Source: Beijerinckiaceae bacterium
Lineage (GTDB): Bacteria; Pseudomonadota; Alphaproteobacteria; Rhizobiales; Beijerinckiaceae
Length of the DNA stretch: 5,858 nt
Direction of reading: 5' to 3'
Assembly: GCA_947455285.1 (NCBI GenBank)
Contig: CANGOK010000205.1
Span: 1-5,858 of the forward strand
The notes under the pieces were generated by a model. The model did not search any database, was not told the origin of the DNA, and saw only the letters and a program-made list of their open reading frames with translations. Made by a program: the position numbers and the translations under genes. Positions 1 through 5,857 of this stretch are shown here, piece by piece (position 1 is the first letter of the stretch; every line of letters begins with the position of its first letter).

Positions 1-1
1 G

Positions 2-250
2 ACCATGGGCGTGGTGAATTACGCGGTGCCCGCGGATCAGCTCGACGCCAAGACGGATGAAATGGCTCAGGCCCTGCTGCGCCGCAACGCCTATGCGCTG
101 GCTATGACCAAGCGTGTGCTCAACAAGCCTGCGCTCGCCGCCTTCAACTCGATCCATGACGCGGGGCTAGCCTATGAATTCCTGAATTTCTACATGCAGA
201 CGCCGCAGGCCAAGGAGCTGGGCAAGGGGCGTGGCGAACAGGAGCTTTGA
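2..250 (+). CDS. Enoyl-CoA hydratase/isomerase family protein, C-terminal fragment
   Basis: This is the last 82 codons of a gene whose beginning lies left of the window; the reading frame is open from base 2 to the TGA at 248-250. The visible residues match the C-terminal part of the crotonase superfamily. A 'MGVVNYAVPADQLDA' segment corresponds to the usual 'GLVN.VVP...L' strand and turn after the catalytic domain. It is followed by the helical trimerisation region with 'NAYALAMTKRVLNK'. Crotonases hydrate or isomerise acyl-CoA thioesters in the cytoplasm, typically in fatty-acid or aromatic-acid degradation. The oxyanion-hole and catalytic glutamate regions are outside the window, so the reaction cannot be specified. 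The downstream flavin monooxygenase gene lies on the same strand after 91 bases, which allows but does not prove co-transcription. Family assignment is secure; the exact substrate is unknown. Confidence 0.9.
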   Translation, partial: TMGVVNYAVPADQLDAKTDEMAQALLRRNAYALAMTKRVLNKPALAAFNSIHDAGLAYEFLNFYMQTPQAKELGKGRGEQEL

Positions 251-280
251 GAATGCCTCTTTGCCGCAGAGCGAGACGCT

Positions 281-304
281 TGGCATGACGCCCGCGCCAT
301 GCCA
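281..304. promoter_or_regulatory. Perfect inverted repeat, 7-bp arms, in the gap before the flavin monooxygenase gene
   Basis: The left arm TGGCATG (281-287) and right arm CATGCCA (298-304) are perfect reverse complements separated by 10 bases. The repeat lies 31 bases after the enoyl-CoA hydratase stop and 37 bases before the preferred start of the monooxygenase gene. It could be a regulator operator or an RNA hairpin. As a terminator it is weak, because only three T bases follow. The left arm also begins a GG-N10-GC spacing (282-283 and 294-295) resembling a sigma-54 -24/-12 element, but the -12 half is CCGC rather than TTGC, so that reading is poor. The repeat is seen directly; its function is inferred. 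Confidence 0.4.
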
Positions 305-331
305 TTTCGGGTGAACATTATCTGAGGGAAT

Positions 332-335
332 GGAG
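332..335 (+). promoter_or_regulatory. Ribosome binding site that decides the monooxygenase start
   Basis: GGAG at 332-335 sits six bases before the ATG at 342, which is a normal spacing. The earlier in-frame ATG at 330 has GAGGG only one base upstream, too close for the ribosome. This favours the shorter protein beginning MTRQMT. Confidence 0.6.
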
Positions 336-341
336 ACGGCG

Positions 342-1679
342 ATGACGCGGCAGATGACCCTTGCGGCTTATTTCAACCCGACGGGCCATCACGTGGCGTC
401 GTGGCGCCATCCGCGCGCGGAGCCCGCCGCCAATGTCAGCATCGAACATTATGTTGAGATGGCGCAGGCCGCCGAGCGCTCGAAGTTCGACATGATTTTC
501 TTGGCCGACAGCAACGCCACCCGTCAGGCCCATATCGACGCCATCTCGCGCTCGGTTCAGTTCGTCGCGCATTTCGAGCCGCTGACGCTGCTTTCTGCGC
601 TCGCCATGGTGACGAAGCACATCGGTTTGACCGCCACGGCTTCGACCACCTATCAGGAGCCTTATAACCTCGCCCGCAAATTCGCCTCGCTCGATCACAT
701 AAGCCATGGGCGCGCGGGTTGGAATCTCGTCACGTCTGCCCAGCCCGCCGAAGCCCTCAACTTCGGTCGCGACAAGGTGGGCAATCATGCGGAGCGCTAC
801 GGTCGCGCGCGCGAATTCGCCAAGGTCGTCTATGGCCTTTGGGACAGTTGGGACGATGACGCCTTCGTGCGCGATGTCGAAGGCGGGCTCTACTTCGATC
901 CCGAGAAGATGCACTACCTCAACCATCAGGGCGAGCACTACAAGGTGCGCGGTCCGTTGAATGTGCCTCGGTCCCCGCAGGGCTATCCGGTGCAGGTGCA
1001 GGCTGGCGCCTCCGACGAGGGACGCGAGCTTGCGGCCGAACTCGCCGAAGCCGTCTTCTCGCCGCATCTGAACATCCCCGAGGCCAAGGCCTATTACGAT
1101 GACCTCAAGGGGCGGATGCAGACGAACTACAATCGCAACCCCGACCACCTGAAGGTTTTGCCTGGGTTGAGCGTCGTGGTGGCGGAGAGCGACGACAAGG
1201 CGGCGGAGGATTTCGACCGCCTGCAGAATCTCATTCACCCCATCGTCGGTCGCGAAATCCTCTCGACCATGTTGGGCGGGCTCGATCTGTCACCCTATCC
1301 GCTTGATGAGCCGCTGCCCGATCCGTTGCCGGGCACCAACATCAGCAAGGGCCATTACGATTCCATCGTCGGCATGGCGCGCCGGGAGAACCTCACCATT
1401 CGCGAGCTTGGCGCGCGCTGCGCCGGCGCGCGCGGCAAGAACTCCATCCACGGCAGCCCCAAGAAGGTCGCGGATTACATGGAGGAGTGGTTCACGAGCA
1501 ACGCCTGCGACGGTTTCTGCGTGTTGCCGCCCTATATGCCGGGCCAGCATGTCGACTTCTGCAACATGGTCGTGCCGGAATTGCAGAAGCGCGGCCTGTT
1601 CCGCAAGGAATATACGGGCGCGACCCTGCGCGACCACCTGGGCCTGCCGCGTCCGGAAAGCCGTTACAAGAAGAGCTAG
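342..1679 (+). CDS. FMN-dependent monooxygenase, NtaA/SnaA/DszA (nitrilotriacetate monooxygenase) family
   Basis: The 445-residue product is full length for the nitrilotriacetate monooxygenase branch of the bacterial luciferase-like TIM-barrel proteins. Members (NtaA, EDTA monooxygenase, DszA, pristinamycin synthase SnaA) use reduced FMN and O2, delivered by a separate flavin reductase, to oxidise amines, sulfones and other compounds in the cytoplasm. Visible signatures are the N-terminal 'TGHHVASWRHP' (about residues 14-24), the hallmark 'GRAGWNLVTS' (123-132), 'HAERYGRAREF' (about 149-159), 'VQAGASDEGRELAAE' (219-233) near the flavin phosphate site, 'HGSPKKVADYMEEWF' (370-384) and a C-terminal 'LQKRGLFRKEY...TLRDHLGL'. 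I chose ATG 342 over ATG 330 because of ribosome binding site spacing. No flavin reductase gene is in the window, so the partner must lie elsewhere. The stop TAG overlaps the oppositely oriented stop of the MFS gene. Family is confident; substrate is unknown. Confidence 0.92.
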   Translation: MTRQMTLAAYFNPTGHHVASWRHPRAEPAANVSIEHYVEMAQAAERSKFDMIFLADSNATRQAHIDAISRSVQFVAHFEPLTLLSALAMVTKHIGLTATASTTYQEPYNLARKFASLDHISHGRAGWNLVTSAQPAEALNFGRDKVGNHAERYGRAREFAKVVYGLWDSWDDDAFVRDVEGGLYFDPEKMHYLNHQGEHYKVRGPLNVPRSPQGYPVQVQAGASDEGRELAAELAEAVFSPHLNIPEAKAYYDDLKGRMQTNYNRNPDHLKVLPGLSVVVAESDDKAAEDFDRLQNLIHPIVGREILSTMLGGLDLSPYPLDEPLPDPLPGTNISKGHYDSIVGMARRENLTIRELGARCAGARGKNSIHGSPKKVADYMEEWFTSNACDGFCVLPPYMPGQHVDFCNMVVPELQKRGLFRKEYTGATLRDHLGLPRPESRYKKS

Positions 1680-2923
1680 TCGTCGCCGACTTGCTCCAGC
1701 TCGCCAATCATGGCGCGTTGGTGGAACATGGCCCAGATCCAGAAGGCCAGCATGAGCACGGCGCTGCCGCCCACGGCGGCAGGCAGCCCGAAGAAGGTCG
1801 CGAGCCAGCCCTGCGCCAGCGCCCCCAGCGCTGGCAGGCCATGGCCGAAGAGGATGAAGAGTCCGAGCACGCGAGCGCGCATTTCGTTCGAGACGTTATT
1901 TTGCACCAGCGTCTGCGCCGAGACATTGCCGCACAACATGAAGACGCCCATGCTGCAGAAGGCAAGCGCCGCAAGCTTGATATCGGGCGAATGCAACGCG
2001 ACCCAGACGCTGATGCCCGTGCCGAAAGTCGACCAGACCAGGACTCTTGTCAGGCCTTTCGTCTGACCTCGCCGCGCCAGAACGAGGCTCGCGGTCACGG
2101 CGCCGACGCCGATGCCTGAGAGCATCATTGAAAGGCCGGTCGGCCCCGCCTTGAAGATCGTATCGGAGATGCTGGACAGAAGTTCAATGACGGGGCGAAC
2201 CAGCAGGCTTGTCGCGGTCAGAAGGATCATCACGAAGCGAATGCCGCGATGGTTCAGAACATAAACGAAGCCCGCAAGCGTATCGCGCCACAGCGAGTCG
2301 CCCTGCTTCTTGGGATTGCTTTTCTCTTCGAGATGGATGCGGCGCACCACGATCCAGAAATAAAAGACCGCGAGCGCGCAAAGCAGCATGACGACGCCGA
2401 CGCTCGTTGCCAGAATGAGCAGCCCCGCAATGCTGGGGCCGACGATGCGCGAGGCGTTGAAGGAGGTTGAGCCGAGCGCAATGGCGGCGGAAAGGTCGTG
2501 TCTTGGCACCAGCGCATTGACGATGGCGAGCCGCGCAGGCTGGCTGAGGGATTCTGCGGAGCCTGTGATCAGCGCGATTACAATCAGCAATTCAACGGTG
2601 ATGGCGTGGGTGAGGACCAGTGCTCCCAGCAGCGTCATGAAAGACATCACCACGACGAGGCTGTGGCGGATGATGCGCATATAGCCGAAGCGGTCTGTGA
2701 TGGCGCCGGCGAAGATGGTCAGCACGGCGCTCGGCACGAGATCGGAAAAGGCGACGGCGCCTACCCAGACGGTGGAGGTGGTCAGTTCCCAGGCGAGCCA
2801 GCCAATGGACATGCGATACATCCACCGCCCGATGCTGGCGATGAAATGGCCCAGAAAGTAATTGCGGAAAATCGGAACGCGCAGGGCGCTCGCCGCTCCA
2901 CCGAATACGCTGGTTCGCAACAC
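1676..2923 (-). CDS. MFS transporter, MFS_3 / EntS-like family
   Basis: A 415-residue, very hydrophobic protein with about twelve predicted membrane helices, the normal length for the major facilitator superfamily. A motif-A-like loop 'GAITDRFGYMRIIR' (73-86) follows the second helix. 'NASRIVGPSIAGLLI' (156-170) and the region 'AQTLVQNNVSNEMRARVLGL' (336-355), followed by a Gly/Pro/Ala-rich helix, are typical of the MFS_3 group that includes the enterobactin exporter EntS. Such proteins are proton-coupled inner-membrane carriers, mostly exporters; direction and cargo here are not readable. The start is GTG at 2923, nine bases after AAGGAG (2938-2933). An ATG at 2928-2926 is out of frame. The gene lies 48 bases downstream of the MmgE/PrpD gene and is probably the last cistron of that operon. 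It may move the substrate, a product or a toxic intermediate of the oxygenase pathway (inference). Confidence 0.9.
   Translation of the reverse strand: MLRTSVFGGAASALRVPIFRNYFLGHFIASIGRWMYRMSIGWLAWELTTSTVWVGAVAFSDLVPSAVLTIFAGAITDRFGYMRIIRHSLVVVMSFMTLLGALVLTHAITVELLIVIALITGSAESLSQPARLAIVNALVPRHDLSAAIALGSTSFNASRIVGPSIAGLLILATSVGVVMLLCALAVFYFWIVVRRIHLEEKSNPKKQGDSLWRDTLAGFVYVLNHRGIRFVMILLTATSLLVRPVIELLSSISDTIFKAGPTGLSMMLSGIGVGAVTASLVLARRGQTKGLTRVLVWSTFGTGISVWVALHSPDIKLAALAFCSMGVFMLCGNVSAQTLVQNNVSNEMRARVLGLFILFGHGLPALGALAQGWLATFFGLPAAVGGSAVLMLAFWIWAMFHQRAMIGELEQVGDD
1815..1835. other. GC-rich hairpin inside the 3' part of the MFS gene
   Basis: An 8-bp perfect stem (1815-1822 with 1828-1835) surrounds a 5-base loop. 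It lies about 136 bases beyond the plus-strand monooxygenase stop, where a transcript from that gene would run. There is no T tract, and the stem also encodes two similar Ala-Leu-Gly-type codon runs of the MFS protein. It may be fortuitous rather than a terminator. Confidence 0.2.
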
Positions 2924-2932
2924 GTCATCTGT

Positions 2933-2938
2933 CTCCTT
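2933..2938 (-). promoter_or_regulatory. Ribosome binding site of the MFS gene
   Basis: AAGGAG read on the minus strand from 2938 to 2933, nine bases before the GTG start at 2923. It is the strongest start signal for this frame and supports a GTG start. The same site lies four bases before an out-of-frame ATG (2928-2926) that opens a 48-codon reading frame ending in TGA at 2784-2782. Confidence 0.75.
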
Positions 2939-2971
2939 CAGACGCCTGCATAGGGCGCCCAGCGTGATTCG

Positions 2972-4312
2972 TCAGGGCCGCAGGGCCGCTGATACATCCT
3001 TCAGCTCGGCGAAACCGGCCAGCGTATGCGCCCATGCCTTCGCGCGCTCTGCGCCAATGACGGGCGTGGCGTTGTCGATGAGCTTGTCCGCCCGGCGCTC
3101 GGGGCTGAGCGGGCGCGCCGCATGGCCAAGGCCGGCGATCTGCGAGCGTTCGAACCTGCGTCCGCCCACCGTGATCGTGATGCGCGCAGGCGCCTGCTTC
3201 GGCCAGGCGGCGGAATAGGCGGGGTCTTCGACGACGCGCACCCTACGTGTCAGCGCGCGGACGGCGTCATCGTGAACGCCCGCCTCGATGTCATGGTGAT
3301 GCACCTCTCCGCGCAGCAGGGCCAGCGCCGTCATGAAGGGGATGCTGTGATCGGCGGTCTCGCGATTTTGCGGTTCCCAGAGCGCGGGGATCGTGCCCGC
3401 CCAATGGATGGCGAAGGCGTGGGTCGCGACTTCGATTTCCTCGATCTCCGAAACAAGCGCCCCCAGCTCCTTGCGCATCTCCAATGCGATTTCGCATGGC
3501 GCCTGCGCATGAAAGACGGCGGGGAAGCGTTTGAGATGAGTATCGCCGCTACGCTCGCGCATGGGGTCGAGCGCCAGATGCAGGTCGCCGCAGACGACAT
3601 CGAGAAAACCGAGCTTACCTTCGAAGACAGGGTCAGGGCCAGAAACATCAGCCTTCGCCAGCGCCGTCACGAAGAGCGCATTGCGCAATGCTTGCGGCGA
3701 CGCGAGGCTGCGCCATGCCGAGACCTTCGCCGAGCGCGCGAGCAGCATGTTGTTCGCCGCCGTCATCATGGAGATCGCATGGGCGAATTGCGTGCGGTCG
3801 AGACCTCGCAGCAATCCAACCGCTACGGTCGCTGCTATGCCCACATAGGTCGCGTGGTCCCAGCCTCGCGCCAGCGCATTCGAACCATCGCACATGTCGA
3901 GCATGAGATGCTGACCGGCGCCGACGGCGCGCAAGACATCCGCGCCGCTGCAATCGCCCTCTTCGCCTGCCGCGAGCGCCGCCGCGATGATATCGGAGGG
4001 ATGGCCGCCGTTCTTGCCGACATAGGTGTCGTTCCAATCATGGAAGCGCACCATGAGGCCGTTGAGAAAGGCTGCGACGTCGACGGTTCCGCGCCCTTGC
4101 AGAAGGGCTGTGCAAGGGCCGGCTTCGCCATTAAAGCCGATGGCTTTTGCGATGCGCCGCACTTCCTCGTCTTCGCTCGCAGCGATGGCGCAGCCAAGCA
4201 TATCCATGACGCGCGCCGTCAGCGCATCGCTGCGCGGCGCATCGAGCGGGCGCGCATAACTCGCGAAGGCGAAATCGACGATGGCGCGGGTGATGCTATC
4301 CTGCGTCACCAT
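2972..4312 (-). CDS. MmgE/PrpD family dehydratase-like protein
   Basis: The 446-residue product has the length and domain order of the MmgE/PrpD family: an N-terminal all-helical domain followed by a smaller alpha/beta C-terminal domain. 'FHDWNDTYVGKNGGHPSD' (90-107) corresponds to the conserved 'NDT...GHPSD' region of 2-methylcitrate dehydratase PrpD. Further family features are 'WDHATYVGIAATVAVGLLRG' (151-170), 'KRFPAVFHAQAP' (261-272) before the C-terminal domain, and 'ETADHSIPFM' (318-327). Characterised members are cytoplasmic and metal-independent. They dehydrate 2-methylcitrate, or act as cis-aconitate decarboxylase or iminodisuccinate epimerase in related branches. No prpB or prpC gene is adjacent, so a role in the methylcitrate cycle is doubtful and a tricarboxylate-like intermediate of this cluster is an alternative. 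Its ATG overlaps the end of the Rieske gene (ATGGTGA), with a short AAGG four bases upstream, implying translational coupling. Family is confident; reaction is not. Confidence 0.9.
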   Translation of the reverse strand: MVTQDSITRAIVDFAFASYARPLDAPRSDALTARVMDMLGCAIAASEDEEVRRIAKAIGFNGEAGPCTALLQGRGTVDVAAFLNGLMVRFHDWNDTYVGKNGGHPSDIIAAALAAGEEGDCSGADVLRAVGAGQHLMLDMCDGSNALARGWDHATYVGIAATVAVGLLRGLDRTQFAHAISMMTAANNMLLARSAKVSAWRSLASPQALRNALFVTALAKADVSGPDPVFEGKLGFLDVVCGDLHLALDPMRERSGDTHLKRFPAVFHAQAPCEIALEMRKELGALVSEIEEIEVATHAFAIHWAGTIPALWEPQNRETADHSIPFMTALALLRGEVHHHDIEAGVHDDAVRALTRRVRVVEDPAYSAAWPKQAPARITITVGGRRFERSQIAGLGHAARPLSPERRADKLIDNATPVIGAERAKAWAHTLAGFAELKDVSAALRP

Positions 4313-5577
4313 TTGGCCTTCGTCTCGGGCTCGAAGATTGCGCGCCAGTCCTGCCCGGCTTTCACAAAACTGTCGAAGGGCCGCATGTTGCGATGGGTTT
4401 GCGGATCTGCGCCCGGCGCATCGCCACCCTTCTCCACCGTCTCCATGGCGCGCAGCAACATGGCGCGCATGGCGATGATGGCGCGATCGGTCGAACCAAG
4501 ATGTTCCTTCGTGCGATCAACGATGCGGCCCATGCCTTCCTGCAAGGCGAAGTCCTGCGTGTTGATGCCGATGATGCCGGTGAAGACCTTCTCCTTCTGG
4601 AGCTTGCGGTCGATCATATAGTCGTTCGACTTGTTCTTCTTCAGCCGATAGGTGCCGGGGATCATGTCGTCGGGGCCTCGGCCATAGAAGGTCTCGGTGG
4701 CGTCGCGATGGGCCTGATCGACTGGCGTCGTGTAATCGTAAGTGTGATGCCAATTGTAGACAAAGGTCGTCTCGTCATCGATCGGAACCCAGATATGGCC
4801 GTCGATGGCGGGGGACTTGCGGCGCGCGCCGCTGAATTCGTGAATGCCGCCGCGCATCTGCTGGAAGGGCATCACATAATGATAGAGGCGGATATAGGTG
4901 TCGCCTCCGCCCATCTGGCGCGTTGAGACGTAGTTATAGCCGTAGTCCGTGGGGTTAACATCGAGGCGCGGGGATTTGTCCAAGAGGCGCGGGTCGCTCT
5001 TGGCGGCCATGTTGTTGTTGTGGGCGTAGGATGAATGGGCCGTGTCGAGCCCGCCTTCCAGCGCCTGCAGATAGTTGCACTCTTCGAATGTCTTCGAGAC
5101 ATGAAGAAAGTCGTGCGGCACGCGGGTCCATTCGTAGTCCGGCGGCGGCGGCTTGCGATCGGGCGGGCCCATATAGGCCCAGACCATGCCCCCACGCTCG
5201 ACCGTCGGATAGGCCTTGAGCTTGGTCTTCTCTTTCATCACTTCATTGCCGGGCTCGGTCGGCATGTCCATGCAATCGCCGTTGCGGTCGAATTTCCAGC
5301 CGTGATAGGCGCAGCGAATGCCGCATTCCTCGTTACGGCCGAAGAACATGGGCGCAAGGCGATGCGGGCAATAGGCGTCGACGAGGCCCACAACGCCGTC
5401 GGTGTCGCGAAACGCCAGAAGATCTTCGCCGAGCAGGCGCACGCGCACGGGCGCGCCGTCATTTTCCGGAACTTCCTCGCTGAGCACGGCCGGTTGCCAG
5501 TAGCGGCGGAAGAGTTCCCCTGCAGGCGTACCGGGACCAACCCGGACCAGACGTTCATTTTGCTCACGCGTCAGCAC
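4306..5577 (-). CDS. Rieske [2Fe-2S] ring-hydroxylating oxygenase large subunit, phthalate 4,5-dioxygenase-like
   Basis: This 423-residue protein has the two-part structure of Rieske oxygenase alpha subunits. The N-terminal Rieske domain carries Cys70-x-His72 and Cys89-x2-His92, 16 residues apart, as cluster ligands. The catalytic domain carries 'EGGLDTAHSSYAH', giving the bridging Asp178 and the iron-binding His181 and His186. Asp342 in 'NTQDFALQEG' is a likely third iron ligand by family analogy. The opening 'LTREQNERLVRVGPGTPAGELF' is typical of the phthalate-dioxygenase type, whose enzymes use NAD(P)H electrons through a separate reductase to hydroxylate or demethylate aromatic compounds in the cytoplasm. 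I chose GTG 5577 rather than ATG 5649 because GGAGG lies seven bases upstream of the GTG, and the extra 24 residues look non-conserved. No reductase or beta subunit is visible. It is the first well-defined gene of a probable three-gene operon. Substrate is unknown. Confidence 0.92.
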   Translation of the reverse strand: MLTREQNERLVRVGPGTPAGELFRRYWQPAVLSEEVPENDGAPVRVRLLGEDLLAFRDTDGVVGLVDAYCPHRLAPMFFGRNEECGIRCAYHGWKFDRNGDCMDMPTEPGNEVMKEKTKLKAYPTVERGGMVWAYMGPPDRKPPPPDYEWTRVPHDFLHVSKTFEECNYLQALEGGLDTAHSSYAHNNNMAAKSDPRLLDKSPRLDVNPTDYGYNYVSTRQMGGGDTYIRLYHYVMPFQQMRGGIHEFSGARRKSPAIDGHIWVPIDDETTFVYNWHHTYDYTTPVDQAHRDATETFYGRGPDDMIPGTYRLKKNKSNDYMIDRKLQKEKVFTGIIGINTQDFALQEGMGRIVDRTKEHLGSTDRAIIAMRAMLLRAMETVEKGGDAPGADPQTHRNMRPFDSFVKAGQDWRAIFEPETKAKW

Positions 5578-5584
5578 GGCGCTT

Positions 5585-5589
5585 CCTCC
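5585..5589 (-). promoter_or_regulatory. Ribosome binding site that decides the Rieske oxygenase start
   Basis: GGAGG read on the minus strand at 5589-5585, seven bases before the GTG at 5577-5575. The upstream in-frame ATG at 5649 has no purine-rich site in front of it; the bases there are pyrimidine-rich. This supports a 423-residue protein beginning MLTREQNERL. Confidence 0.8.
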
Positions 5590-5595
5590 AGATTT

Positions 5596-5611
5596 TTCAA
5601 TTGGCTTTGAA
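5596..5611. promoter_or_regulatory. Short dyad upstream of the Rieske oxygenase gene
   Basis: TTCAA and TTGAA, perfect 5-bp arms with a 6-base spacer, lie just upstream of the Rieske gene's ribosome binding site. They sit in an AT-richer patch of the otherwise GC-rich 118-base gap. It could be an operator, but short dyads like this arise by chance, so confidence is low. Confidence 0.2.
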
Positions 5612-5695
5612 CTGGCGTCGTTGGCCAGCCGCATGAGCCTTAATCGCATGCCAGAGGAGGGCCGTAAACCGGGCTGAGCGTCGCAGCGGCTGTCG

Positions 5696-5857
5696 TCAGT
5701 TCATCCGCAGCGCGCGCGATTCGTCGTGGGAGACGCGCGAGCCCGCTATCAGCGCGAAGACGCCGGCGAGGAGGCATATGTCGATGAGAAGGCCGGAGCG
5801 CAGCCAGCGCATGCGGCCCCAGAGAAATTCGCCCATTCCACATTCATGGACGCCCTG
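5696..5857 (-). CDS. Unrecognised membrane-associated protein, C-terminal fragment
   Basis: On the minus strand a frame is open from 5857 (the right edge of the window) to a TGA at 5698-5696, giving 53 residues. Codons end almost always in G or C, as in the neighbouring genes, which supports real coding. An overlapping minus-strand frame (5843-5640) has a random Arg/Pro-rich product. The fragment contains one hydrophobic stretch, 'GLLIDICLLAGVFALIAGS' (fragment residues 22-40), long enough to cross the membrane. It is preceded by basic residues (GRMRWLR) and followed by a polar tail. Internal ATG codons exist at 5836 and 5812, but neither has a convincing ribosome binding site, so this is probably the end of a longer protein. 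I do not recognise the family. It lies on the same strand as the Rieske gene, 118 bases upstream of its GTG, and could belong to the same operon. Confidence 0.55.
   Translation of the reverse strand, partial: QGVHECGMGEFLWGRMRWLRSGLLIDICLLAGVFALIAGSRVSHDESRALRMN

Noticed and set aside
281..307. Reading the inverted repeat before the monooxygenase gene as a rho-independent terminator of the enoyl-CoA hydratase gene
   Set aside because: The loop is 10 bases and only three T bases follow, so an intrinsic terminator is not supported; an operator-like role is as likely.
318..1238. A 306-codon minus-strand open frame opposite the flavin monooxygenase gene
   Set aside because: It lies entirely antisense to a clear family member and has a low-complexity, Arg/Gly/His-rich product without a known motif.
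3026..4621. A 531-codon plus-strand open frame opposite the MmgE/PrpD gene and the end of the Rieske gene
   Set aside because: It is antisense to two confidently identified genes, is rich in Arg, Ala and His with no recognisable domain, and is the usual by-product of high third-position GC.
5035..5610. A 191-codon plus-strand open frame opposite the Rieske oxygenase N-terminal half
   Set aside because: The opposite strand encodes intact Rieske cluster motifs; this frame has no domain-like features.
5640..5668. A possible sigma-70 promoter on the minus strand, TTTACG and GATTAA 17 bases apart, upstream of the Rieske gene
   Set aside because: Spacing is ideal but the hexamers match the consensus at only four and three of six positions, which is expected by chance.
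5640..5843. A 67-codon minus-strand frame overlapping the right-end fragment
   Set aside because: Its Arg/Pro-rich composition and weaker third-position GC pattern are inferior to the overlapping 5857-5696 frame, which has a credible membrane segment.
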